Assembly (NCBI GenBank): GCA_051004815.1
Contig: JBPCJY010000212.1
Location: 1-64,000 of the forward strand
Source of the DNA: JBBQXY01 sp051004815
GTDB taxonomy: Bacteria > Chloroflexota > Ktedonobacteria > Ktedonobacterales > Ktedonobacteraceae
Reading direction: 5' to 3'
Length of the DNA stretch: 64,000 nucleotides
The notes under the pieces were generated by a model that made no database searches, was not told where the DNA came from, and saw nothing but the letters and a program-made list of their open reading frames with translations. Both the position numbers and the translations under genes were made by a program. Positions within the stretch are counted from its first letter, which is position 1, and each line of letters begins with the position of its first letter. Below, one piece after another: positions 51,088 through 59,508 of the stretch.

Positions 51088-52302
51088 ATGCTTGTGTTTT
51101 CAATGTCACGTATATATTGCTATCGTTTCTGTTTTTTATGTCTGCTATTACTGTTTGTAGGATTGAATGCTCCGCCCGCTTACGCGGATGGTGGAGCACC
51201 TCAACTCGCCTATGTAGCGGGAGCTGCCCATGGTATCAGCATCATTGATATTGCTCACCAGGGTGTGACTGGAACCATTGCCGTAGGGGGGAATCCGCAC
51301 ACTATTTTGCTGAGTCCAGATGGGCATGCGCTTTATGTTGCGCAGCCAACGCTGGGACAGGTTGCAGTGATCGCCGCGAAAACAGGGAAGACCCTCTGCA
51401 CAACCAGCCTTTCTGGTCAACCGTCACTGCTAGCACTCAGTCTGGATGCAACAGTCCTGTATGCGGCAGGTCAGGGAGATACGAAGGTACGTGCGCTTGA
51501 TCCAGATACTTGTACAGTTCAACGCACCTTCGAGACTCATGAACCCGTCGATGGACTGGCCGTGACTGCGTCAACGGCGGTTAATGCCACTCCTGTAACG
51601 CCCAATCAGCTCTGGATCACCGGAACTACTTCGCTCACGGTCTTCGAGGTGGACGGACACTTGCTTGGCACTGTGCCTATTGCTGGTGGACCACAATATA
51701 TCAGCATCCCTGGCGGTTTTACCGCTTATGTTACCACTCGCCAGGGTACCGTCGTTGCTGTTGACTTGAATACACGACGGATTGTCCGGACTCTGCTCGG
51801 TGAGGGGCAATTTGGCCCAATGGATTATGATGCGAGTACCGGAGAGGTCTATGTGCCTGATCTGCAACATAACCAACTTGATGTCTTACGGCCTATCACG
51901 GCGGGTACCACATTACTACCACAGGAACCTGCACGGATAATCCATCTGAGTAGTTCCCCGCAATCGGTCGCCATTACCAGCGACGGACAGCTTGGCTTCG
52001 TAGCACTCTCTAACGGTCAGGTACTGATGCTCGATATTCCTGGACGAAACATCGTTACCGCTATCGCGGTCGGCGGTTCTCCACACTTCATCATCACCGG
52101 ACTCTATCCGCCTGTCAATAGTCCGATATCTACTCCGCAGCAGACGGCAACTGCTCCCTCATCGGCAACGCCCATCAGCCCTCCCTTACTCATTGTCGCG
52201 ATGATACTGCTAGGCGTACTCTTGCTGGGAACATTCTGGCTCCTTTGGAGCTACTACCAGAAGCGGCTTGCTCATCGCGACTCTGCTCGCAAGCATCTCT
52301 AA
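51088..52302 (+). CDS. Secreted YVTN-type beta-propeller protein with a C-terminal membrane anchor
   Basis: 404 residues. A signal peptide (to ~AYA at residue 33), then repeated strands typical of YVTN/NHL propellers: VTGTIAVGGNPHTILLSPDG, LYVAQPTLGQVAVI, VAITSDGQLGFVALSNGQV, IVTAIAVGGSPHFI. A Pro/Thr/Ser linker and a final membrane helix (LLIVAMILLGVLLLGTFWLL) end it with a basic tail. It is predicted to display the propeller outside the cell, possibly for protein or copper-enzyme interaction; no catalytic motif seen. Confidence 0.8.
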   Translation: MLVFSMSRIYCYRFCFLCLLLLFVGLNAPPAYADGGAPQLAYVAGAAHGISIIDIAHQGVTGTIAVGGNPHTILLSPDGHALYVAQPTLGQVAVIAAKTGKTLCTTSLSGQPSLLALSLDATVLYAAGQGDTKVRALDPDTCTVQRTFETHEPVDGLAVTASTAVNATPVTPNQLWITGTTSLTVFEVDGHLLGTVPIAGGPQYISIPGGFTAYVTTRQGTVVAVDLNTRRIVRTLLGEGQFGPMDYDASTGEVYVPDLQHNQLDVLRPITAGTTLLPQEPARIIHLSSSPQSVAITSDGQLGFVALSNGQVLMLDIPGRNIVTAIAVGGSPHFIITGLYPPVNSPISTPQQTATAPSSATPISPPLLIVAMILLGVLLLGTFWLLWSYYQKRLAHRDSARKHL

Positions 52303-52356
52303 CATCTCTCTTAGATGCACTAGCAAAGCGATTGTAGTCGCGTATATCAATACAAC

Positions 52357-52386
52357 TTGACAAACGATCGTAACCTAAACAATAAT
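52357..52386 (+). promoter_or_regulatory. Probable promoter of the TlpA-type gene
   Basis: TTGACA (52357-52362), an 18 nt spacer and AATAAT (52381-52386), ~60 nt before the thioredoxin start. Confidence 0.45.
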
Positions 52387-52445
52387 ATCGCTATATTACT
52401 CTCTGTGCAACCGAAAGCACTGTATCCAAGGAAATGGACTGCCAT

Positions 52446-53045
52446 ATGGCTGAACTCGCTGAAGCTGGAAACCCACCTGTGCAAGAGCCGATGCAGAAGA
52501 ATAAGCGTAGGCGCAAGATTCTCATATTTAGTATGGTGAGCCTACTAAATGTAACATTACTTGTGTTGCTCTTGACCCAATTGCTGACACCAGCATCAAC
52601 TCCCGTAGCGGATCCTCTTGTCAGCCATCCAGCCCCAGATTTTTCACTGGCAATGCTTCTCCATAACAGCAAAAATACGCTTTCGCTCTCGAATTTTAAG
52701 GGCAAGCCGATTGTCTTGAATTTCTGGGCATCGTGGTGTGCGCCATGTAAAGAGGAGGTACCACTTCTGGAAAGTACCTGGAAGCACATGCAGACACAGA
52801 GAAAAGATGTCGTCTTCCTGGGGATCGACTTTCAGGACTCAAGTGATAATGCTTTAAGCTTTTTACAGCAAAACAGCATCACCTACTCGAATGTACTGGA
52901 TGTGAGTGGGTCGGTTGCTAGCACATACGGCGTAACAGCTTTGCCGCAGACCATTTTCATCAATCGACATGGGATCGTTATCAGTAGAGTGGCGCGGGAA
53001 CTTACCAACCAGACATTAGCGAGCAACCTCCAATTGATTTTATAA
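52446..53045 (+). CDS. TlpA/ResA-type membrane-anchored thiol-disulfide oxidoreductase
   Basis: 199 residues from the ATG at 52446; ATG 52434 lies too close to the AAGGAA motif. A basic N-terminus (NKRRRK) and one membrane helix precede a thioredoxin fold with NFWASWCAPCKEEVPLLE (CxxC active site) and the cis-Pro in ALPQTIFINRHG. It would reduce or shuffle thiols outside the membrane, for example for CuA/SCO or cytochrome maturation, which fits the oxidase genes nearby. The partner is inferred. Confidence 0.9.
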   Translation: MAELAEAGNPPVQEPMQKNKRRRKILIFSMVSLLNVTLLVLLLTQLLTPASTPVADPLVSHPAPDFSLAMLLHNSKNTLSLSNFKGKPIVLNFWASWCAPCKEEVPLLESTWKHMQTQRKDVVFLGIDFQDSSDNALSFLQQNSITYSNVLDVSGSVASTYGVTALPQTIFINRHGIVISRVARELTNQTLASNLQLIL

Positions 53046-53136
53046 AAACGGCCTGTACCCTTGCCTTTCACATGAGAATCCTCAAATTTTTTTCCAATTG
53101 AGTTTCAATGAGTTGCTGTTACCCTTCTTTATGTAA

Positions 53137-53152
53137 GGAGAGAATTCTCTCC
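53137..53152. promoter_or_regulatory. Perfect 16 bp palindrome upstream of the stress-type gene
   Basis: GGAGAGAATTCTCTCC is a perfect palindrome ending 16 nt before the next start codon. It could be an operator or an mRNA hairpin hiding a ribosome-binding-like GGAG. Confidence 0.4.
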
Positions 53153-53168
53153 ACTAACGAATGCATCG

Positions 53169-53615
53169 ATGAAAGAAGAACATACCAGAACGGTATTACT
53201 TATGAACTCTACAACAACAATAGATACCTATGAACAGTTGGCGTTGTCCTCTCAGCAAACGTTGCCTACGACACCTTTTCCGCGCAAGCATGTCCATTGC
53301 GTGTTTGACAACCTGCGAGACGCGGTGCAAGCCTATCGCATTTTGCTCGAAGCGGGCTACGATGAAAAGAACATTCACATTCTAGCCAACAAGGATTATG
53401 TAGAAGCGGTGGAACAGGGCGAGACGCTCATAAGCTTCCTCGCCTCAATCGATCTGGATGTGTACTTGCAAGAGGCACGCCGCGGACATCATATCCTCGC
53501 GGTACGTCTCTCCAGGTATGAGCAGAGGGAGCAGGTGCGTGATCTGCTTGCGCCTCACCATACGCACCTCATGAAATATGTCGATACCTGGACGGTGGCG
53601 GATCTCCTCCCGTAG
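53169..53615 (+). CDS. Conserved protein with a YflT-like (general stress 17M) domain
   Basis: 148 residues. VHCVFDNLRDAVQAYRILLE, then AGYDEKNIHILAN and a Gly/acidic loop, resembles the first half of YflT/heat-induced stress protein domains. The second half (GHHILAVRLSRYEQREQV) matches the strand-helix that normally closes that fold. No membrane segment. The ribosome-binding site is weak; an ATG at 53202 is an alternative start. Function unknown, perhaps stress-related. Confidence 0.6.
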   Translation: MKEEHTRTVLLMNSTTTIDTYEQLALSSQQTLPTTPFPRKHVHCVFDNLRDAVQAYRILLEAGYDEKNIHILANKDYVEAVEQGETLISFLASIDLDVYLQEARRGHHILAVRLSRYEQREQVRDLLAPHHTHLMKYVDTWTVADLLP

Positions 53616-53660
53616 GGGATATCTTCCCTTTCCACGGCAAGCAGTTTGGTAGGCTATGCC

Positions 53661-53692
53661 GCATGGGGAGACTTTTCGAGGTCTCCCCATGC
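53661..53692. terminator. Hairpin terminator
   Basis: GCATGGGGAGAC and its exact complement (12 bp stem, 8 nt loop) lie 46 nt after the stress-type gene. No U-tract. Confidence 0.65.
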
Positions 53693-53831
53693 GAACTGCT
53701 TCCACCCTTCATATACGAGAGGAGTAGACGAGTAGCGTTACGAGGAACTGATTGAGTTGAAAGACAAATCGCTGATGTGTTGGCACAGCGGCAGTCTATG
53801 ATGTTCGCGGAAACCAGTTGTTGGGGGCCAT

Positions 53832-54089
53832 TTAGCGATACACATCTTTCCGGTTGTCGATGCTGAGCAGGGTCACTGTTTGCGCACGGTCGTCAATGCT
53901 ATAGATAATCCGGTAGTTTCCCACCCGCACGCGGTAAGTATCCGTATAGCCTTTGAGTTTCTTGACCCCAAAAGGACGCGGGTCAGCATGAAGTGCCTCT
54001 ATATGCTGCTCCACGCGACTAGCAACCTGTTGTGGTAAGGCATCGAGTTGCTTTTCTACCTGCCTGGTTATTAGGAGATGGTACGCCAC
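53832..54089 (-). CDS. ParE/RelE family toxin
   Basis: 85 residues, typical length. LLITRQVEKQLDALPQQVAS, then the KKLKGYTDTYRVRVGNYRII core and a final VTLLSIDNRKDVY strand define the RelE/ParE fold. RelE-type members cut mRNA at the ribosome; ParE-type members poison gyrase. The catalytic Arg pattern (YRVRVGNYRIIY) favours a RelE-type mRNase. GTG start overlapping the antitoxin stop by 1 nt (TAGTG). Confidence 0.88.
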   Translation of the reverse strand: MAYHLLITRQVEKQLDALPQQVASRVEQHIEALHADPRPFGVKKLKGYTDTYRVRVGNYRIIYSIDDRAQTVTLLSIDNRKDVYR

Positions 54090-54313
54090 TAGTGCTGCTT
54101 GCGCTCCCGGCGTGAACGCCGATAGGCATCATAGTCACGCACTTCTCCAGCGGCAATTTCTGCCTGTGCCGTTGCTAGTTCGGCGGCTAGTTCGGGGGTG
54201 ACTGCTACTTCCTCGCTGGACAGTTCGTTTGTGACCAGGTCGGCAATATAGCGCTGCATCCCTTCGGGTTGTTGCTGGGCCAATTCAAAGGCGTGACGTA
54301 GCTCATCTACCAT
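54089..54313 (-). CDS. Putative antitoxin of the ParE/RelE pair
   Basis: 74 residues from the ATG at 54313, which has AGGAG 9 nt upstream. The frame extends to an ATG at 54346, but that one lies on the predicted transcription start. The protein is acidic and helical (HAFELAQQQPEGMQRYIADL, TPELAAELATAQAEI) with a basic end (RRSRRERKQH). No ribbon-helix-helix or Phd/AbrB pattern is evident, but position and coupling support an antitoxin role. An extended -10 (TGGTATAAT, hexamer 54354-54349) drives the pair. Confidence 0.7.
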   Translation of the reverse strand: MVDELRHAFELAQQQPEGMQRYIADLVTNELSSEEVAVTPELAAELATAQAEIAAGEVRDYDAYRRSRRERKQH

Positions 54314-54561
54314 TGATGTATACTCCTCTGTTTCCTCGTTTTGCATAAATTATACCACAGGAGGACACTACTTGCTTCAGCATGAGGGCTCCGGGACGAT
54401 AGCTGATTTTCAAGGTTGGGCTATTGAAATGGGTTTGAGGTAGAGCGATATTGTACCTTTAAATCTATTTGTCATCAAAACCCTTCTATGGATTGAGAAG
54501 AAGTAGAAACCTGCCTCACTATGTATGTAGCCACTTCAGCGCAAAGAACCTTTCCGAACTG

Positions 54562-55443
54562 TCACAATGAGAAGTGCATGTGCGCGACAGAGGCATGGGC
54601 CAGCAGCTTCTGGCCGTTTTTCCAGAAGAGCTTTTCCCGTACCTCCGGCTTGAACTCGATCTTGACCGCCTCGAAATCCTTCATCCAACGTTGCGGCGTG
54701 ATAAAAGGATAATCCGAGCCAAAGAGGAAGCGGTCTTGTAAGCGCGTGGCAGCCTCGCGCAAGAGCGACTCTGGAATGTATTTAGGCGACCAGCCCGAAA
54801 GGTCGTTGTAGATATTCGTTTTGTGCTGCATTGCCGCCAGCATCTCTTCGTGCCAGGGCCAGGATGGGTGAGCACCAATAATCGTTAAGCCGGGGAAATC
54901 CGCCGCCAACGAATCGAGGTAGATCGGGCGCGTATAATCCATCTTGATGCCCATTCCGCCTGGGGTTCCCGCTCCCAGTCCATTGGTGCCAGTATGAAAG
55001 AGGGCAGGAATGCCCAATGCTTGAATTTTGTCCATCAAGGGATAAAACGTGGGATCGTTAGGATAAAATGCCTGCATGCCTGGATGGAATTTAGCCCCAA
55101 CCAGGCCAAGCTCTTTCACGGCTCGTTCGATTTCCTTGATGGCTGCTTTCCCTTTGTGAGGGTCAACGCTGGCAAAGCCGATGAATTGGTGGGGATAGCG
55201 TTGGACGATGGCGGCGATATAATCATTCCCCAGTGGCGGCAATCCTGTTGCCGTCTCCGCATCCCACGCCAGGAGCACACCGATCATATCCAGAGCCGCG
55301 TAGTCTGCCGCGAACTGTTCGATATCTTTCAGTTTAACCTCGGTACGAAAATAGCGTTCAGCCGCTTTGGCATAGGGGCCGAGTGTGACCTGCATGAATT
55401 CGGTGGTGGGGAGATGAACATGGAAATCAATAGCTTTCGGCAT
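54562..55443 (-). CDS. Amidohydrolase 2 family metal-dependent hydrolase (ACMSD-like)
   Basis: 293 residues, TIM barrel. KAIDFHVHLPTTEF is the first metal motif, GAKFHPGMQAFYP and PALFHTGTNG the middle His sites, IIGAHPSWPWHEE another, and LFGSDYPFITPQRWM the final Asp. The family includes decarboxylases such as ACMSD and gamma-resorcylate decarboxylase as well as hydrolases; the substrate here is unknown. Single gene on the minus strand. Confidence 0.85.
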   Translation of the reverse strand: MPKAIDFHVHLPTTEFMQVTLGPYAKAAERYFRTEVKLKDIEQFAADYAALDMIGVLLAWDAETATGLPPLGNDYIAAIVQRYPHQFIGFASVDPHKGKAAIKEIERAVKELGLVGAKFHPGMQAFYPNDPTFYPLMDKIQALGIPALFHTGTNGLGAGTPGGMGIKMDYTRPIYLDSLAADFPGLTIIGAHPSWPWHEEMLAAMQHKTNIYNDLSGWSPKYIPESLLREAATRLQDRFLFGSDYPFITPQRWMKDFEAVKIEFKPEVREKLFWKNGQKLLAHASVAHMHFSL

Positions 55444-55570
55444 GGTAGTATTTTCCTTTGCATAGCCAACTTAGACAGTATCGTTCCAATACATTGACAC
55501 GTGTTAGGACTGCTTCTATACTGAAAATAATACAGCAGTAGTGGGAACAAAGCAAGGAGAATGCACTTCC

Positions 55571-56452
55571 ATGTCGTTTACTCCAGATGAACTACAAGCA
55601 TTCAATGATATTTTAGAGAAGAAACTCTCAGCCCATCGACGCGAAATGGAAGGTGTTTTTGATCAACGTCTCCGCACCCTGCGCCGTGAGGTAGACCAGC
55701 GTTTGCATACCGTACAACAAGATTTTATGCACACGTTGACCCAGAAGTTGGACGAACAACAGCAACACTTCCAGGCCTCACTACAGCAAAAACTGACGAC
55801 ACAGCAAATGAACATTACGCAGGCCGTGAGCCAGGAAGTGCGGCAACGGCACCAGCAACAACAACCTCAGCTTGAAAGTATCGTTGATCGCGCTCTGGCG
55901 GCTCAGCTACTGGCTATTCAGGAATTGCTGGATCAGCATTTCTCGCTGCAACCGGATGAAGATGGCGGATTGTCCATGGGCGAGCACCCACCGCATTTTG
56001 AAACGATTGAAGTGCAGACCGAGTTACCCTGGGAAGACCTGATCGATATCTTTGGGAAGGTCCTGGATGAACGCTTCACACTACTTAACGCATCAACACA
56101 ATCGGCTATGCGGAACCTGGAACAATATTTTGTTGCTCAAATGCGCAGCATGCAAACACAATTGCAAAATATCGCCTCACACAATCGACAGCCACAAACG
56201 CATAGTGGCAACATCACCAACATGCAGGAAGTCTTTCAGAGCATCGAACAGCTTGAGCGCATTATAGAGTCGATGCAGGTTGCCATGTCCGCCAACCATG
56301 CCCTCCTCTCTAATCGGCTCTATCATCATCAACAATTGTCGTTAGAGCGAGCGCATAGCAATAACCCTACTCCTCCAGCGCGTCTAGCGCATCCCAACGG
56401 CACGAATGCCAATAGCCCATTGTCATTAAACGGCGAGCGCGGCGATCAGTAG
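55571..56452 (+). CDS. Gln-rich coiled-coil protein, unknown function
   Basis: 293 residues from the ATG at 55571 (AAGGAG 12 nt before). Residues ~5-120 are highly charged and Gln/His-rich heptads (RRTLRREVDQRLHTVQQDFM-like; EQQQHFQASLQQKLTTQQM), a middle acidic segment (LPWEDLIDIFGKVLDERF), then further helices and a Pro/Asn-rich tail. No membrane segment or catalytic motif. It looks like an elongated scaffold protein. Not recognised. Confidence 0.7.
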   Translation: MSFTPDELQAFNDILEKKLSAHRREMEGVFDQRLRTLRREVDQRLHTVQQDFMHTLTQKLDEQQQHFQASLQQKLTTQQMNITQAVSQEVRQRHQQQQPQLESIVDRALAAQLLAIQELLDQHFSLQPDEDGGLSMGEHPPHFETIEVQTELPWEDLIDIFGKVLDERFTLLNASTQSAMRNLEQYFVAQMRSMQTQLQNIASHNRQPQTHSGNITNMQEVFQSIEQLERIIESMQVAMSANHALLSNRLYHHQQLSLERAHSNNPTPPARLAHPNGTNANSPLSLNGERGDQ

Positions 56453-56510
56453 ACATCGACTCGAATGAAATTTGAGGAAGAATCAGATAAAGCGAGGAGG
56501 CTTTGGTTCT

Positions 56511-57251
56511 ATGAAGCAGAACAAATATGATGATCCCGGATTCTTCGCCAATTACAGTCAGATGGCTCGTTCAATCGGCGGACTGGATGCTGCTGGGGAA
56601 TGGCCTGCCTTCCGTGTGTTGCTTCCCAAGCTGCGCGATAAAAATGTGCTTGATCTTGGCTGCGGCTTTGGCTGGCACTGCCGCTATGCACGCGAACAGC
56701 AGGCACGGTCAGTGGTAGGAGTAGACCTCTCAGAGAAGATGATTGCACGCGCCAGAGAGAGCACCAACGATTCCGCCATCGAGTATCACCTGCTTGCGAT
56801 TGAAAACATCGACTTTTCCGCAGGGGAATTCGATGTGGTGATAAGTTCACTTGCACTTCATTATGTCGAGCACTTCGACATCGTCTGTCGGAAAGTGCAT
56901 CACTGCCTTGTACCGAGAGGTACCTTCGTCCTCTCGGTCGAACACCCGATCTTCACTGCGCTCGCTGCGCAAGATTGGTATTACGGTCCGCAGGGTGAGC
57001 GATTACATTGGCCGGTCGACCATTACCAGGAGGAAGGTCCGCGTCAGGCCAGATTTTTGGACCATGAGGTGGTCAAATATCATCGTACCGTCGCCATCTA
57101 TGTGAATACCTTACTTGACGCTGGTTTCACCATTACGAGACTCTCCGAACCGCAACCAACGCAAGAACTGCTCGACAAGCATCCCGAATGGCAGGACGAA
57201 ACTCGTCGCCCGATGTTTCTCTTGATCGCAGCGGTCAAGCATGGGAAATAG
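56511..57251 (+). CDS. Class I SAM-dependent methyltransferase
   Basis: 246 residues from the ATG at 56511 (GAGGAGG 10 nt upstream). Motif I is NVLDLGCGFGWHCRYAREQ, then VVGVDLSEKMIARARE, and FDVVISSLALHYVE is motif II/III. The remaining part carries a YYGPQGERLHWPVDHY cap. It methylates an unknown small molecule or protein. The N-terminus lacks domains beyond the short DDPGFFANYSQMARS helix common in this subgroup. Confidence 0.9.
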   Translation: MKQNKYDDPGFFANYSQMARSIGGLDAAGEWPAFRVLLPKLRDKNVLDLGCGFGWHCRYAREQQARSVVGVDLSEKMIARARESTNDSAIEYHLLAIENIDFSAGEFDVVISSLALHYVEHFDIVCRKVHHCLVPRGTFVLSVEHPIFTALAAQDWYYGPQGERLHWPVDHYQEEGPRQARFLDHEVVKYHRTVAIYVNTLLDAGFTITRLSEPQPTQELLDKHPEWQDETRRPMFLLIAAVKHGK

Positions 57252-57420
57252 AGTTGCCAATGTATTGCAACGGGTATTTGCAATAGTGTAATCGATCATA
57301 GGAGTCGATGTCTTGTGTTTGTAGCCATTATGTGCTGTGCCGACGTGTAATAATTGAGAGGCATCTCCTTCCATATGTATTTTTGACTGTGTTTCACTCT
57401 TAGAGAGGATGGATTTTACC

Positions 57421-58188
57421 ATGCAACTCGATCAAAAAGTTGCCATTGTGACCGGAGCCGATAGCGGCATCGGTCGTGGCATCGCTATTGAACTCGCCAA
57501 AGCAGGCGCAACAGTCGTGATTAACTACGCCCATGCCCAGGATAAAGCTGAGCAGGTGCGGCAAATTATTGAGCAGAACAAAGGCAAAGCTCTGGTAGTA
57601 CAAGCCGATGTTTCGCAATACCAACAAGTGGTAGGGCTAATTCAGCAGACCGTTGAACATTTTAATCGCCTGGATATTATGGTCAACAATGCTGGAATGG
57701 AAATACATAACGCATTTCTCGACGTGACGGAAGAACAATGGGAGCGCGTGTTGAGCATTGACCTCAAAGGGGCTTTTTTCTGCGCCCAGGCTGCTGCCCG
57801 TGAGATGGTGAAACGCAAAACACCTGGACGCATCATCAATATCTCATCCGTCCATGAGGATATTGCCATGCCCAAAAACGCACCTTACTGCTGTGCCAAA
57901 GGCGGTCTGCGCATGATGACGCGTACCATCTGTCTGGAACTAGCACCCTACAATATCACCGTGAACAACATTGCTCCCGGCGCGGTGGACACCCCCATTG
58001 ATGCCGATGTGAAGGCTGACCCGGAGAAGTTCAAGGCACTGCTCGACGAAATTCCCTTGCACCGCATGGGACAGCCCGAGGAGATCGGCAAACTTGCGCT
58101 GTACCTTGCTTCTGATGCCGCCGCTTATGTGACCGGCGCAACCTTCATTATTGACGGTGGCTTATCCGTCAATACAGGTGCGCTCTAA
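57421..58188 (+). CDS. Short-chain dehydrogenase (glucose 1-dehydrogenase-like)
   Basis: 255 residues. TGADSGIGRGIAIELAKAGA is the cofactor loop, followed by MVNNAGMEIHN and the catalytic ISSVHEDIAMPKNAPYCCAK (Ser, Tyr, Lys). The VHEDIA segment and the C-terminal GATFIIDGGLSVN match glucose 1-dehydrogenase-type SDRs. GAGAGG precedes the ATG at 57421; an ATG at 57409 is too close to it. Substrate unproved. Confidence 0.85.
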   Translation: MQLDQKVAIVTGADSGIGRGIAIELAKAGATVVINYAHAQDKAEQVRQIIEQNKGKALVVQADVSQYQQVVGLIQQTVEHFNRLDIMVNNAGMEIHNAFLDVTEEQWERVLSIDLKGAFFCAQAAAREMVKRKTPGRIINISSVHEDIAMPKNAPYCCAKGGLRMMTRTICLELAPYNITVNNIAPGAVDTPIDADVKADPEKFKALLDEIPLHRMGQPEEIGKLALYLASDAAAYVTGATFIIDGGLSVNTGAL

Positions 58189-58204
58189 ACCTACTGTCAA
58201 CCAA

Positions 58205-58260
58205 TAAAGAAGGGCAGGATGACCTGGACCATCTGATCCAGGTCATCCTGCCCTTCTTTA
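58205..58260. terminator. Long perfect hairpin between convergent genes
   Basis: 24 nt perfectly complementary arms (58205-58228 and 58237-58260) with an 8 nt loop. It serves both the SDR and the convergent hydroxybutyryl-CoA dehydrogenase gene, whose stop codon lies in its end. Confidence 0.75.
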
Positions 58261-59109
58261 TTGATAATTGTAAAACCCTTTGCCGCTCTTCTTGCCGTAC
58301 ATGCCAGAGATCACCATACGACGCAGCAGCGGAGGAGGCGCATACAGAGGGTCTTTATACTCGTTGTAAATAGCCTCCGCGGCCCATAGGGTTGTATCCA
58401 GTCCAACATAGTCGAGCAGTGTAAACGGCCCCATTGGGTAGCCACATCCTAGTTTCATTGCTGTATCAATGTCCTCGCAGGTCGCCATGCCATTTTCTAC
58501 CATACGGACGGCAGCCAGCAAATAGGGGATGAGCAAGAAATTAACGATGAACCCCGCCGTATCCTTGGACAGGACAGGCGTTTTGTCCAGCGAAGTAGCA
58601 AATTGTCGCACAGTCGTAATCGTCTCATCCGATGTCGAGATCGTTTTCACTATCTCGACCAGCTTCATGACAGGAGCTGGATTGAAAAAGTGCAGTCCGC
58701 AAACCTTATCGGGTCGCTTTGTCACTGCCCCCATCTGGGTCACATTCAGCGATGAAGTATTGCTCACCAGCAGTCCTGCTGGCTTCACAACATGATCTAG
58801 CGCGGGAAAGAGCTTTAGCTTCGCTTCCATATTTTCGATGGCAACCTCGATGACCAAATCACAATCGGCAAAATCCTCCATCGTGAGTGTACCATGTAAA
58901 CGCGTGTGATTTTCATCAACCTGACCGGAGGTGAGTTTGCCTTTGCCAGCCATCATATCCCAGGCTTCGTGAATGCGAGTTATACCCTTATCCAGTAACG
59001 GCTGACTGACTTCGAGGACAACCGTATCGTAGCCATTCTGAGCGCAGGTCTGCGCAATGCCACTTCCCATCAAGCCACAACCAACAACACCGACTTTTCT
59101 TATAGCCAC
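58258..59109 (-). CDS. hbd: 3-hydroxybutyryl-CoA dehydrogenase
   Basis: 283 residues, the family length. GVVGCGLMGSGIAQTCAQNG is the NAD fold, then VIEVAIENMEAKLKLF, NTSSLNVTQMGAVTKRPDKV, GLHFFNPAPVMKLVEIV and DTAGFIVNFLLIPYLLAAVR with the catalytic His/Asn region. It oxidises (S)-3-hydroxybutyryl-CoA (opposite stereochemistry to PhaB) in butyrate/beta-oxidation metabolism. The GTG start at 59109 has AAGGAG upstream. Confidence 0.92.
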   Translation of the reverse strand: MAIRKVGVVGCGLMGSGIAQTCAQNGYDTVVLEVSQPLLDKGITRIHEAWDMMAGKGKLTSGQVDENHTRLHGTLTMEDFADCDLVIEVAIENMEAKLKLFPALDHVVKPAGLLVSNTSSLNVTQMGAVTKRPDKVCGLHFFNPAPVMKLVEIVKTISTSDETITTVRQFATSLDKTPVLSKDTAGFIVNFLLIPYLLAAVRMVENGMATCEDIDTAMKLGCGYPMGPFTLLDYVGLDTTLWAAEAIYNEYKDPLYAPPPLLRRMVISGMYGKKSGKGFYNYQ

Positions 59110-59508
59110 TGTATGTGTAACTCCTTAACTTTACGATTACTTTGCGAACAAAATATGGGCGAGAAGCCACATTCGTTTTTACCATAACCGTATTATATAA
59201 CACCGCCCTGTTGCTTTGCCTCGATGTCGTCGGTCGCGAGTGTGGGCAAGGGGAAGTTTCAGCATGAAACTTTTTTGTCTGTGGGAAAGTGGCACAAGTA
59301 GAAGCATCGCTATAAAATATATTTTCTCAACCATTCAAACAAAAAGAAGCTTCTCTACTATTACTACTACGACTTCTGCCGCTCGTTGTGACAATGGCGT
59401 TGCTATTGGCAGGTGAGTAGTAGTAGCCAGGCAGTGATTAGCAATATCTTATGATGTGAAAGGATACCCTTAATTAGATTTGGTCAGTATAACAAAGAGG
59501 AAAGTACA
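59110..59508. other. Divergent promoter region without a gene
   Basis: 399 bp. A minus-strand TATAAT (59197-59192) is placed for the dehydrogenase gene but has no good -35. On the plus strand AGAGGAAAG lies 4 nt before the next ATG. Short open frames on either strand have no recognisable pattern. Confidence 0.4.
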
